37,871 bases of DNA from Pseudanabaena sp. SR411 (GTDB lineage Bacteria; Cyanobacteriota; Cyanobacteriia; Pseudanabaenales; Pseudanabaenaceae): contig NZ_NDHW01000086.1 in NCBI RefSeq assembly GCF_002251945.1, positions 1 through 37,871 of the forward strand. Reading direction: 5' to 3'. The first letter of the stretch is position 1. Each line of letters starts with the position of its first letter. The notes beneath the pieces are model-generated. The model had not been told where the DNA came from and did no database searches. It saw only the letters and a list, made by a program, of their open reading frames with translations. Position numbers and translations under genes: made by a program. Shown here piece by piece: positions 7,872 through 15,628 of this stretch.

Positions 7872-8690
7872 ATGCCTGTGTCTCATGCGCCTGTGTCTGA
7901 ATTTATTCACCCGACAGCCATAGTGCATCCTGATGCCCAACTCCATCCGACTGTCAAAGTTGGAGCTTATGCTGTCATCGGTGAACAGGTGAAAATTGGC
8001 GCTCATACTGTCATTGGGCATCATGCCATTGTCGAAGGGAGAACTGAAATCGGCGATCGCAACCAAATTTATCCAGGGGCGGCGATCGGTTTGGATTCTC
8101 AAGACTTGAAATATGCTGGTGCTGAGAGCCTCGTCAAAATCGGTAATGACAACCGCATTCGTGAGTACGTCACAATTAATCGCGCCAATGAAGCTGATGA
8201 AGTTACCCATGTTGGCAACGGCAATTTACTGATGGCCTATGTCCATGTGGGGCATAATTGCGAAATCGAAGATCGCGTAATTATTGCTAATGGCGTGGCT
8301 CTGGCAGGACATGTCCATATCGAGTCCCATGCCAGAATCAGCGGGGTACTAGGAGTGCATCAGTTTGTGCGAATTGGACGATTATCAATGGTGGGTGGTA
8401 TGAGTCGGATTGAGCGAGATGTACCTCCTTATACCCTCGTAGAGGGTAATCCTTCTCGGGTACGCACCCTAAATCGAGTTGGCATTGATCGGGCTGGACT
8501 AGATGGAGAGACTCAACAAGCTTTGAAGTCAGCATTTCGATTGTTATATCACCAAGATCTGACTCTCGTTGAAGCTCTTGAGAAACTAGTTACCCTTGTT
8601 GATAACCCTCATGTTCAACATTTGCGCCAATTTTTACAAGATTCGATCACCATTTCTCAACGACGCGGACCAATTCCCAGCCGTGTCTAA
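7872..8690 (+). CDS. lpxA: UDP-N-acetylglucosamine O-acyltransferase (LpxA)
   Basis: Transfers a 3-hydroxyacyl chain from ACP to the 3-OH of UDP-GlcNAc, the first reaction of lipid A synthesis, as a cytoplasmic homotrimer. Of 272 residues, about the first 190 are left-handed beta-helix hexapeptide repeats of the [IV]G..[AV].I type. The helical C-terminal domain starts near RAGLDGETQQALKSAF. The catalytic histidine is H128, in VHVGHNCEIED (equivalent to E. coli H125). It is followed by GVLGVHQFVRIGRLSMVGG, the acyl-chain ruler region. It is the last gene of the cluster; lpxB, which commonly follows in this phylum, is absent. A strong hairpin begins five bases past the stop. Confidence 0.96.
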   Translation: MPVSHAPVSEFIHPTAIVHPDAQLHPTVKVGAYAVIGEQVKIGAHTVIGHHAIVEGRTEIGDRNQIYPGAAIGLDSQDLKYAGAESLVKIGNDNRIREYVTINRANEADEVTHVGNGNLLMAYVHVGHNCEIEDRVIIANGVALAGHVHIESHARISGVLGVHQFVRIGRLSMVGGMSRIERDVPPYTLVEGNPSRVRTLNRVGIDRAGLDGETQQALKSAFRLLYHQDLTLVEALEKLVTLVDNPHVQHLRQFLQDSITISQRRGPIPSRV

Positions 8691-8695
8691 GACAA

Positions 8696-8736
8696 AAAAT
8701 AGGCATGGCGGCGCGAAGCGCCGCCATGCCTATTTT
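8696..8736. terminator. Perfect hairpin after lpxA, GAA loop
   Basis: Perfect 19-base arms (8696-8714, 8718-8736) enclose GAA with a GCGAAGC core and a T-rich 3' end. It lies just after the lpxA stop codon, so it probably ends the envelope operon. It is also a member of the triloop hairpin family. Confidence 0.8.
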
Positions 8737-8797
8737 GGGACAACTAACTCAAGTATGGCTGTATGAAGATTGGAAACTAAACCCAGCAAGGGTTTTA

Positions 8798-8830
8798 AAA
8801 GCATAAAATGGCTAATCCATTTTATGCTTT
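8798..8830. repeat. Second hairpin after lpxA
   Basis: Perfect 14-base arms AAAGCATAAAATGG and complement enclose the loop CTAAT. The stem is A/T-rich and ends in a short T-run, so it may be a second terminator. It is not of the triloop type. Confidence 0.6.
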
Positions 8831-9041
8831 GGGATTATAGCGATCGCCTATACAGACAAATGGGTAAGCTATGAATTATTAATGTCATAGAAAAAGCTCT
8901 ATTCGTTCTGTTTGGATCAACTATCTCATACATAAGAATGAATAATGTATTTTCTGACCTAGATTTGAGGTAGTTATGTTAAGATTAGTAACGTAAATGC
9001 TTTAAATCTACATACTCTGTTGTAAAGAGCGTTTGGTGAAC

Positions 9042-9371
9042 ATGTCAAGTATTAATAGCTCAGGATTTGGCGGGGAAAACTCATATATCGGCAGACCTCA
9101 ATCCAAAAAAACTTTTGATCTGCTACAACCGTTACGTCAGACCATCGATAACTTTGAAATCCACAAATCTAAAACAGCCCATCGCATCGCTAAACTAATT
9201 CCTGCTCAATGTCCCTTTGAGCGCACCATTAAATTCTTTGGTCACACCCTCATCCACATTCCACCCCTTTGTAAACTCAACCCTGTATACGATGAACTAG
9301 TCGGGCTTAGATTCCGTGCCCTTTGCTTTTTAGCGGATCGCTGTGGCGAAGACATTAGTGCTTATTGTTAA
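9042..9371 (+). CDS. Mo-dependent nitrogenase C-terminal-like protein
   Basis: A small protein (about 109 residues) matching the cyanobacterial family named for similarity to a C-terminal region of Mo-nitrogenase. The core reads AKLIPAQCPFERTIKFFG, HIPPLCKLNPVYDELVGLRF and CFLADRCGEDISAYC. Conserved cysteines sit in AQCPFE and PLCKLNP and near the C-terminus. Members are widespread in cyanobacteria, including non-fixers, and no nif gene is nearby. A role in nitrogen fixation should therefore not be assumed. The start is uncertain: ATG 9042, GTG 9036 and TTG 9033 are all in frame, and an AGAG at 9025-9028 would suit the GTG better. A hairpin terminator follows the stop. Confidence 0.82.
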   Translation: MSSINSSGFGGENSYIGRPQSKKTFDLLQPLRQTIDNFEIHKSKTAHRIAKLIPAQCPFERTIKFFGHTLIHIPPLCKLNPVYDELVGLRFRALCFLADRCGEDISAYC

Positions 9372-9374
9372 GCC

Positions 9375-9405
9375 AACTAAAAGGTCGCCAAGCAACCTTT
9401 TAGTT
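9375..9405 (+). terminator. Hairpin terminator after the Mo-nitro_C-like gene
   Basis: Perfect 11-base arms AACTAAAAGGT and complement enclose a nine-base loop four bases after the stop codon. The 3' arm ends in CCTTTTAGTTT. This is consistent with an intrinsic terminator. Confidence 0.65.
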
Positions 9406-9420
9406 TCAATTTTATATGCG

Positions 9421-9461
9421 AAAAATAAATGATGTAAGCTAAGCTTGCATCATTTATTTTT
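9421..9461. repeat. Near-perfect hairpin, TAA loop
   Basis: A 19-bp stem (one T-G wobble) encloses the triloop TAA. It begins as A-rich and ends as T-rich, so it could terminate transcription on either strand. It ends 19 bases before the ATG of the secreted EF-hand protein and covers an alternative TTG start at 9445. Confidence 0.75.
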
Positions 9462-9480
9462 TGTGCTTAGGAATTTGCAT

Positions 9481-10752
9481 ATGCCAAAAAAAATACAGTG
9501 GCTATGGCGATCGCTGGTCGCTATTTTGGTTTCTTGTTTGATTGTGGTTACTGCGATCGCCTTACAGCCGAGTAATGCAGCGATCGCACCATTACCCGAC
9601 CCCTATCTCACCACAGGAAAGCTTGCTGAAGGCGAAAAAGTTTTTAATGACTATTTAAAAAATAATGCTCAAGATGACAAAGCTCGCTTTGGGTTGGGCG
9701 TAATCCAATTTATGAGTGGTACTGAACGGTTAATGCAGTCGCTCTATCGTTATGGACTGATTCAAAATCCCGTAAGTGGATCGATCCCTTTTTTACGCTT
9801 GCCAGTACCTCAAAACCCCAAACCACAAACTTTAACTTACGACGGACTCCAGCAGGTTTTTCAGACTTGGATTGATGATCTTGCTACCGTGCGGACTACA
9901 CTCGAACCGATTAAAGATCAGAATCTCAAACTTGCCCTACGTTTAGGCTTGATTCGTTTAGATTTTGATGGCAATGGCAAAGCTGATGACAAAGAAATGT
10001 TATGGCAGATTTTTAATTCTGTGACTGGTGCGAACGTTACCCAAAAAGAAGCACAACAGTTTTTAATCGCTTTTGATCGCGGTGATGCTTTGTGGTTACA
10101 GGGATATACCCATGTCTTAGGAGCGATCAGTGAATTTTTGCGGGCTTACGATAGTCGCGAGTTATTTGCTGCTTGCGCTCACTTATTTTTTCAAGATGTG
10201 GATACGCCCCATAAATTTTTGCTCACGACGCGCAGAAAATCTCCTGAAGACTATAGTTCCAGTTTCTTTGAGATTCTTGATTTAGTTTCAGCAGTCCATC
10301 TGGCTAAGTTCCCTTTAGCGGAACCACAACGGATGACGACTATTCTCAATCATATGAAATCAGTAATTAGTCTCAGTCGTGAGTCATGGAAGTCGATTTT
10401 GGCAGAAACGGATAGCGATCGCGAATGGATTCCCAATCCTAAGCAGACTTCTGCAATTCCTCAAGTTCGGGTTACAGATGAAATGGTGAAATCTTGGCTA
10501 GCCGCTCTTGATGAAATCACCGCAATTCTTGACGGCAAGAAGAATTTACCTTTCTGGCGTGATGAGAAGCTCAGCATTGATTTTGCCAGAATTTTTACAG
10601 AGCCACGCACTTTTGATTTGGGGTCTTGGGTACAAGGAACAGCCGCTACTCCCTATTTAGAAAAAGGAAAGGTTACCGATATGAACGTTTGGAATACGAT
10701 GGTTAGCGCTTTCGGTAGTAATTTATTTGGATTTGTAGTTTGGTTTAATTGA
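9481..10752 (+). CDS. Secreted or lipid-anchorless protein with EF-hand-like loop
   Basis: A 423-residue protein with no named family that I recognise. It has a basic N-terminus (MPKKIQWLWR) and one hydrophobic stretch ending near ALQPSNAAIA. This is a signal peptide, so the protein is probably periplasmic or exported. A short TPR-like start of the mature part (GEKVFNDYLKNNAQDDKARFGLG) is seen. At residues 161-172 lies DFDGNGKADDKE, a textbook 12-residue calcium loop (D1, D3, N5, D9, E12). The rest is mixed alpha/beta with many aromatic residues and a hydrophobic C-terminus (FGSNLFGFVVWFN). ATG 9481 is chosen because TAGGAA lies seven bases upstream and because the longer TTG start at 9445 is inside a hairpin. 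Calcium binding is an inference. Confidence 0.8.
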   Translation: MPKKIQWLWRSLVAILVSCLIVVTAIALQPSNAAIAPLPDPYLTTGKLAEGEKVFNDYLKNNAQDDKARFGLGVIQFMSGTERLMQSLYRYGLIQNPVSGSIPFLRLPVPQNPKPQTLTYDGLQQVFQTWIDDLATVRTTLEPIKDQNLKLALRLGLIRLDFDGNGKADDKEMLWQIFNSVTGANVTQKEAQQFLIAFDRGDALWLQGYTHVLGAISEFLRAYDSRELFAACAHLFFQDVDTPHKFLLTTRRKSPEDYSSSFFEILDLVSAVHLAKFPLAEPQRMTTILNHMKSVISLSRESWKSILAETDSDREWIPNPKQTSAIPQVRVTDEMVKSWLAALDEITAILDGKKNLPFWRDEKLSIDFARIFTEPRTFDLGSWVQGTAATPYLEKGKVTDMNVWNTMVSAFGSNLFGFVVWFN

Positions 10753-10783
10753 GAATTGCTACTATCTCAATGAAAGTTTTGCT

Positions 10784-10838
10784 CAAACTCAAATAAATGA
10801 AGGCGGCACGAAGTGCCGCCTTCATTTATTTGAGTTTG
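10784..10838. repeat. 55-bp perfect hairpin, GAA loop, overlapping a gene end
   Basis: Perfect 26-base arms (10784-10809, 10813-10838) enclose GAA. The right arm runs into the minus-strand sugar kinase gene and supplies its last four complete codons and its TGA stop. It separates two convergent genes and may serve as a terminator for both. Confidence 0.9.
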
Positions 10839-12135
10839 GGTTGTAAGTTCTACTTGCGGCGTATAATGCAGCCCCATAGGCTGCTTCAGTTTGCTGAGAC
10901 TGTTGCATCAAGATCTGTAAATGGCGATCGCGTATTTTTGTCCACACCTGATTTTTTGCGCCACCCCCTGCGGTATAAATTCGCTGAATCGGCGAAGCGC
11001 CTAATTCTTGCAAAAGTTGATAGCCCTTTGCCTCAATTCTTGCCATACTTTCGAGCAATCCATGCAAAAATTCAATGGAATCATCAGGTCGTGGTTCTAG
11101 TCTTGGCGCAAGATGAGGATCATTAATCGGAAACCGATCGCCTATTTTGGTTAGAGGATAGTAATCCAATGAACTAGCAATATGTGGATCAATGCGATCG
11201 CTAAACTCTTGCAACTCTGAATCTGTAAAAAATTGTCGCAATACAGCCCCACCAACATTGGAAGCCCCACCAACTAGCCACAAACACCCTAATTCTGGAT
11301 GCTCAAACCGATGGCTATAGATCCCGTAACTGGGATCATTAATTTGGCGATCGCTTAAAACTTTTAGCACCATCGTTGAACCGAGAGATGTCACTGCTGT
11401 CCCTATGGCAGGAGTCGCCGTACCAACACTAGATAAAAATGCAGCATTACTATCAGTCGTTCCCGCACCAATCGCACAATCTAAAGGCAAATTTAATTTT
11501 AAGGCGATCGTCTTATTAACCATCCCTACAGTTTTACTTGGTGCAAAAACTTCAGGCAAAACTACCGCAGGATTATTGAGTAACCATGACAGTAACCAAT
11601 CAGGATATTGCAGAAGCAGAGGATCGTATCCTAACTTGAGCGCATTGTGATAATCACTCACGCCCAATTTGCCATGGAGTAAATAACCCAGCCAATCAGC
11701 TTGATGCAAAAAATAAAGAGATCGCACTTGGCTTGTAAATGAATCTTGAATCTCTGCTCTGGCAAGGAATGAAATTAATTTAGCAAAACTGGAAGTTGCA
11801 CTACAAACTGAATGCTTTGCTGGGGCGATTTTTTTGACTTGATCTAAAACATCAGACTCACAGGTATCGCTATAGATCATTGGTGGTGAGATGACCTTAC
11901 CATTGCGATCGCAAATCAAAATAGTAGAGGAAGTGCCATCGACAACTATTTTTTTAGTAGTTTGCCTAATTTTCTGAGGCAAACTAGCAATTACTTCATA
12001 AAGCGCTAATTGCCATGTTTCGCAATCACGAATGTCATATTCAGCGCGAGAGATTGCGTCAATTTCGTTACTTGCATTAATGGCGATCGCCCTTACGCCC
12101 GAAGTCCCAAAATCAATACCTAAAAAGTAATTCAT
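10822..12135 (-). CDS. FGGY-family carbohydrate kinase, D-ribulokinase-like
   Basis: An ATP-dependent sugar kinase of 437 residues with the two-lobed actin-like fold. The phosphate-1 motif is GIDFGTSGVRAIAIN (D8). A second nucleotide-binding segment is VDGTSSTILICD. The catalytic-base region is GAGTTDSNAAFL (D228), and the adenosine motif is GGGAKNQVWTKIRD. Length and the D8/D228 positions fit the short plant/cyanobacterial group that includes the characterised Synechococcus elongatus putative sugar kinase (D-ribulose as substrate). The substrate is thus inferred from family only. I used ATG 12135 because an upstream start at 12183 would begin inside a hairpin repeat. The C-terminal tail PNSNK is encoded by the hairpin at 10784-10838. 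Confidence 0.88.
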   Translation of the reverse strand: MNYFLGIDFGTSGVRAIAINASNEIDAISRAEYDIRDCETWQLALYEVIASLPQKIRQTTKKIVVDGTSSTILICDRNGKVISPPMIYSDTCESDVLDQVKKIAPAKHSVCSATSSFAKLISFLARAEIQDSFTSQVRSLYFLHQADWLGYLLHGKLGVSDYHNALKLGYDPLLLQYPDWLLSWLLNNPAVVLPEVFAPSKTVGMVNKTIALKLNLPLDCAIGAGTTDSNAAFLSSVGTATPAIGTAVTSLGSTMVLKVLSDRQINDPSYGIYSHRFEHPELGCLWLVGGASNVGGAVLRQFFTDSELQEFSDRIDPHIASSLDYYPLTKIGDRFPINDPHLAPRLEPRPDDSIEFLHGLLESMARIEAKGYQLLQELGASPIQRIYTAGGGAKNQVWTKIRDRHLQILMQQSQQTEAAYGAALYAASRTYNPNSNK

Positions 12136-12174
12136 GCTAGTTGCCAATACATCGCTTTGCGCTGACTTAAAACC

Positions 12175-12225
12175 CAGAAACATTTGTAAAAGTGTCGCTT
12201 CGCGCCGCTTTTACAAATGTTTCTG
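12175..12225. repeat. 51-bp hairpin upstream of the sugar kinase
   Basis: Twenty-four-base arms (12175-12198, 12202-12225) with two mismatches enclose TTC in a GCTTCGC core. It has 24+3+24 architecture again. It lies in the leader of the minus-strand sugar kinase and downstream of the DUF3119 gene. Confidence 0.85.
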
Positions 12226-12273
12226 TACGACTGTATTAATTAGTAGTAGGGTGGGCAATGCCCTCCCTACTTG

Positions 12274-12678
12274 CTACGACTTTTTCAAAGGAATATTTTT
12301 TTCTAAACAAGTTTTCAGCATTCTTGCGTCAAATAAAACTGGCAAGAAATGAATACTTTTTACTTCTTTGAAATAGAACAAAATTGGGAAAGCAAACCAA
12401 AACACCTTCCAATCTTGCCACTCTTGATAGGGGAAAGTACGGAACTTTTCTTGCGATCGATAAACCTCTAAATCTGTCGCGGTAAATACTAACCGAATCG
12501 TCGCTGCTTGATAAACTAAAAACAATCCAAAAATTGCAACTACACCCGCAGCAATTGGTTGAACCCAAATAAGTGGTATTCCTGCCAACACAAGTACAAC
12601 AGGTATTGCATAGTTTGGATTTAGTTCTGTAGCCTGCGATGCAATATTTGGATCAACAAAAGGATTTGAAGTAGTCAT
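12274..12678 (-). CDS. DUF3119 family membrane protein
   Basis: A 134-residue protein that I assign to DUF3119, a family of cyanobacteria and plastid-bearing plants with no settled function. Two adjacent hydrophobic helices lie at about residues 24-60 (AIPVVLVLAGIPLIWVQP and AAGVVAIFGLFLVYQAATI). They are followed by a beta-rich domain containing LVFTATDLEVYRS, FPYQEWQDWKVFWFAFPILFYFKE and SIHFLPVLFDARML. This layout resembles bacterial PH-like domains attached to membrane hairpins. It precedes the sugar kinase on the same strand with a 139-base gap that contains a hairpin, so they may or may not be co-transcribed. Confidence 0.82.
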   Translation of the reverse strand: MTTSNPFVDPNIASQATELNPNYAIPVVLVLAGIPLIWVQPIAAGVVAIFGLFLVYQAATIRLVFTATDLEVYRSQEKFRTFPYQEWQDWKVFWFAFPILFYFKEVKSIHFLPVLFDARMLKTCLEKNIPLKKS

Positions 12679-12851
12679 AATGATTTAAATGATTGATTTA
12701 TACCTATAGATATACATTTAATTCTAGGTCTATGGCTTCTTTATTGAAGTGATAGGATAAATATTATTGAGCTAATTATGCTCTTTAGTTGGTTTATTCT
12801 TAACTAATTACGCTTTTAGCGCATCTGGTAATCTCTATATAAGCTTAGGAA

Positions 12852-13100
12852 ATGTCTATGAACTTATCCTCAACAGCGAATGACTTGGCTCTCCCTTTAC
12901 ATGAAGCTGCCAAAGATCCTAAAGTCTGGAGTCATCTCAAACAAGCGATCGCTACCAGTTCAGGATTTGATAAGTGGCAGCGATCTCGAAATGTTGATCC
13001 CAAGGGCGATCCCAAAGATGTTTTAGTGGTACAAGAAAGCGTTCTTGATGATCTCGTTCGTAGCTACTTACGTGAGACACTAGAAACGTTAGCGTATTAA
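12852..13100 (+). CDS. Small conserved-looking protein upstream of the HEAT-repeat gene
   Basis: An 82-residue soluble, mostly helical protein. It has no signal peptide, membrane segment or cysteine motif. It contains AAKDPKVWSHLKQAIATSSGF and ends with VVQESVLDDLVRSYLRETLETLAY. Its stop codon is immediately before the TTG-initiated reading frame of the HEAT-repeat gene, and only 15 bases before that gene's preferred GTG start, so the two should be translated from one message. The tight coupling suggests a shared role, perhaps with phycobiliproteins if the neighbour is NblB-like. I do not recognise its family. Confidence 0.78.
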   Translation: MSMNLSSTANDLALPLHEAAKDPKVWSHLKQAIATSSGFDKWQRSRNVDPKGDPKDVLVVQESVLDDLVRSYLRETLETLAY

Positions 13101-13115
13101 TTGCGAGATTTTCTT

Positions 13116-13787
13116 GTGAGCGAAACATTAGAAACTCAGTTTGAAACATTAAGAGAGCAACTAGCTACAGATGATATGGGTATTCGGATGAAAGCCCTTC
13201 ATGCTAGTCGCTCTCTTGCCATTTCTGAGAGATTTACTTTACTATCGATCGCGGCGATCGATTCCTATGCACGTATTCGTTATGATGCCGTCAGTCAACT
13301 TGGCACAGTCGGCACGGTTGATTTAGAAAAATCCTTAGAAATTTTAAGCGATCGCCTATCGCTCGATCCTGAAATTGATGTGCGAGCCGCCGCCGCTGCT
13401 TCGCTTGGTTCCCTACAACTTACCCAAGCCTTTGATTTACTTAAAACAGCCTACGAGTCCACTAATGACTGGATGTTTCAATTTAGTATAATTGCCGCGA
13501 TCGGTGAGCTAGGCGACCCTCAAGGCTTTGATTTACTAACTGAAGCATTACAAAGTCCTAATGAACTAGTCAAAATTGCGGCGATCGGTTCTCTCGGTGA
13601 TTTAGGCAATCCCGCATCGGTAGCACTTCTGTTGCCCCTTGTCGAAGATCCTGATTGGCAAATCCGACATCGAGTTGCCCAGTCTCTCGCCCAACTTGGC
13701 GGTTCTGAAGCTAAAGCAGCTCTGGAGAAACTTGTCAACGATCCAATGCCCCAAGTTTCTGAAGCCACGCGATCATTTCTAGCATGA
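13116..13787 (+). CDS. HEAT-repeat protein, NblB-like
   Basis: A soluble protein of about 223 residues built of five or more HEAT/PBS-lyase-type repeats. Examples are SYARIRYDAVSQLGTVG, EIDVRAAAAASLGSL, NDWMFQFSIIAAIGELGDP, NELVKIAAIGSLGDLGNP and DWQIRHRVAQSLAQLGG. The size and repeat type match the NblB phycobilisome-degradation group, related to CpcE/F-type bilin lyases. The broader family also includes IaiH and other scaffolds, so I give no gene symbol. TTG 13101 directly follows the previous stop. I prefer the in-frame GTG at 13116 (SETLETQFETL) as start, since it begins the first helix. It forms an operon with the small gene upstream. Phycobilisome involvement is an inference. Confidence 0.82.
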   Translation: MSETLETQFETLREQLATDDMGIRMKALHASRSLAISERFTLLSIAAIDSYARIRYDAVSQLGTVGTVDLEKSLEILSDRLSLDPEIDVRAAAAASLGSLQLTQAFDLLKTAYESTNDWMFQFSIIAAIGELGDPQGFDLLTEALQSPNELVKIAAIGSLGDLGNPASVALLLPLVEDPDWQIRHRVAQSLAQLGGSEAKAALEKLVNDPMPQVSEATRSFLA

Positions 13788-13796
13788 CGCGAAAAG

Positions 13797-13963
13797 GTCT
13801 GAATTACAGATTAGACGGATTTAAGGATGACACAAATTTTTAAAGACTAATCGACATCCAAACATTAAAGCCTAAAAATTAAGCAGAGGGCTTGGCTCAC
13901 TGCTTAATTTTTAGCAGATTAAATCCGTGAAATCAAATAATCCGTTTAATCCGTGATTCAGAC
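13797..13963. repeat. Nested inverted-repeat element
   Basis: Outer arms 13797-13821 and 13939-13963 are inverted repeats, 22 of 25 bases matching (GTCTGAATYACRGATTARAC-type). They enclose a second, perfect hairpin with 14-base arms CTAAAAATTAAGCA at 13872-13885 and 13901-13914. The whole 167-base unit has no reading frame and looks like a small non-autonomous repeat element between convergent genes. Confidence 0.7.
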
Positions 13964-13980
13964 TTTATTTATGATCAGCA

Positions 13981-14012
13981 AAAAAAGCGAGGCGTAAACA
14001 CCTCGCTTTTTT
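13981..14012. terminator. Intrinsic terminator of the porin gene
   Basis: Perfect arms AAAAAAGCGAGG and CCTCGCTTTTTT enclose an eight-base loop. Read on the minus strand, it follows the porin stop codon by about 20 bases and ends in a long T-run, a classical Rho-independent terminator. It is symmetrical and could also act on the plus strand. Confidence 0.85.
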
Positions 14013-14032
14013 AGAGTTTAATTAACCAAATC

Positions 14033-15628
14033 CTAGAAGGAGAAAGTGGTACGAATTACGCCAACTGTTGCAGTCCCGTTAGCATTGTTGCTACCTTGGT
14101 TGAATACAAAGAATACACCAGGAGTGATGCTGATATTCTTAGAAACACGGAAGCGGTAGAAAGCTTCCAAGTGATAAGGGGTATCAGCACTACCTTGGGC
14201 AAGACCACCAATACTAGTTCTCAGTAGAGGCTGACCGAAGGAAAGAGCAGCAAGATCGCCTTCCGTAAACAAATCCTTACCAGATATAGATGCTAACCAA
14301 GTGGTGAAGGTGGTCGAAGAATTTATACCAGTTGCTTCAGCAAAAGACCAAGATCCCCATGTATTGAAGGTGAACTTCTTAGTGATGTCCCAAACCAAGC
14401 TACCGACGACAGTATTAGTCTTGATACCTGTAACACCAGCAGCGCCACCCAAAGAGTCGATGTTTAAGCCAGAGCTTAAGGTGTTGCCAACTGTGTAAGC
14501 ATTGGCGTAGCCAATACCGAGAGTAAATGCATCAGATGGCTTGGCAACTAACTGAGCAGCAAACTTAGTATCGTTACCAGTTACACCACCTTGTCCAGTA
14601 GGAGTACCAGCATTAGCAGCACTATACATCAGTTCAAGAGCTGCTTGATTGTTAAATTTAAAGGTCAAACCAGCAACTGCTAAACCACTATCACGACTAC
14701 TAGAAGCAATACGGATTAGAGGATTAAAACGACCAAAGCGAGAAATTGTACCTTGGCTGTCGCTTTCCAGAGGATTTAGAGGGCTGATGACATCTTCAGG
14801 AGCGCCAATTGGAGCAATGTAAGCAGTGATGTTGTCGCCAACTGGAAATTTATAATACAAACGCCCAATATTAAATGAGTTGCTTGTGTTGGTATCAAAA
14901 GATAAGCGAGTGGAGTTGTTACCTCCAAGTACATTTAAGTTAGGATTGTTAGCTGCTTCTAAGCGAGTTCTCAACAGATCTTTGCCCGTGAAACTAGTAT
15001 CCAAGTTCAGACGAACACGATAGCTGAAGGTTGTATTGGTTTTGTCAACACCAGTTGTAGTCGTACCATCAGAAGCAGCAGCAAGAGCCATAATTGCTTC
15101 GCCGCGTAGCTTGGTGGTGGTGGAGAACTGTTGAGCTTCGAGCTTAGCGGTCTTAGCATCAAGAGCATCTACACGACCACGAAGAGTTGCAAGTTCAGCA
15201 GCAAACTCTTCTTGTAGCTTTTGCAAAGTTGCGAGGTCTTCTTTGCTGACCTTATCAGCTAAACCTGCGGAGATAATTTCGTTGATCTTGTCTAAGCAAG
15301 CATTCAAACCAGCAGCAAATTCGTAACGGCTGGTTGCTTGTCTACCACGGAAAGTGCTGTCAGGATAGCCAGCGATACAACCGTAGCGCTCTACCAAGGA
15401 TTGCAATGCGGTGAAAGCCCAGTCAGTGGGGCGGACATCGCTAAGTTGAGATACTGAAGTTACATTTTGAGCAACAGCACTGGGACGAACCAAGCTGTCA
15501 GTAGTTACGGAGCGGATTACTTCAGATTCTTGAGAAGCTTGAGCATTAGCAGAACCGCTAATCAAAGCAGATGCAGCAACAGCAGCAGAAATTACTACGC
15601 TGTAGTTTTTTATGGAAAACTTAGACAT
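14033..15628 (-). CDS. SLH/OprB-type major outer-membrane porin (iron-uptake porin family)
   Basis: A 531-residue outer-membrane porin typical of cyanobacteria. A signal peptide ends at SGSANAQA (about residue 31). An SLH domain (about 60-115, SDVRPTDWAFTALQSLVERY ... RYEFAAGLNACLDKI) binds pyruvylated peptidoglycan-linked polysaccharide. A coiled coil (about 125-167, LQKLQEEFAAELATLRGRVD) follows. An OprB-like beta barrel of about 360 residues ends with the C-terminal phenylalanine TTFSF. Members are abundant and pass small solutes including inorganic ions; annotation as iron-uptake porin is by family. GAGGAA lies ten bases before the ATG. The long upstream region and the strong terminator fit a highly expressed monocistronic gene. 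Confidence 0.93.
   Translation of the reverse strand: MSKFSIKNYSVVISAAVAASALISGSANAQASQESEVIRSVTTDSLVRPSAVAQNVTSVSQLSDVRPTDWAFTALQSLVERYGCIAGYPDSTFRGRQATSRYEFAAGLNACLDKINEIISAGLADKVSKEDLATLQKLQEEFAAELATLRGRVDALDAKTAKLEAQQFSTTTKLRGEAIMALAAASDGTTTTGVDKTNTTFSYRVRLNLDTSFTGKDLLRTRLEAANNPNLNVLGGNNSTRLSFDTNTSNSFNIGRLYYKFPVGDNITAYIAPIGAPEDVISPLNPLESDSQGTISRFGRFNPLIRIASSSRDSGLAVAGLTFKFNNQAALELMYSAANAGTPTGQGGVTGNDTKFAAQLVAKPSDAFTLGIGYANAYTVGNTLSSGLNIDSLGGAAGVTGIKTNTVVGSLVWDITKKFTFNTWGSWSFAEATGINSSTTFTTWLASISGKDLFTEGDLAALSFGQPLLRTSIGGLAQGSADTPYHLEAFYRFRVSKNISITPGVFFVFNQGSNNANGTATVGVIRTTFSF

Larger units (their letters stand above)
8691..9041. other. Intergenic region with two hairpins
   Basis: A 350-base gap between lpxA and the Mo-nitro_C-like gene. 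It holds the hairpins 8696-8736 and 8798-8830. The remaining 200 bases, including runs such as TTAAGATTAGTAACG, show no reading frame. They presumably carry the promoter and leader of the downstream gene, but I cannot assign a -10/-35 with confidence. Confidence 0.5.

Noticed and set aside
7797-8210. 137-codon minus-strand frame
   Set aside because: Antisense to the hexapeptide repeats of lpxA, whose regularity creates open frames on the other strand.
12136-12183. Sixteen-residue N-terminal extension of the sugar kinase
   Set aside because: Its start codon lies in a hairpin repeat, and the family's first strand begins at the ATG at 12135.
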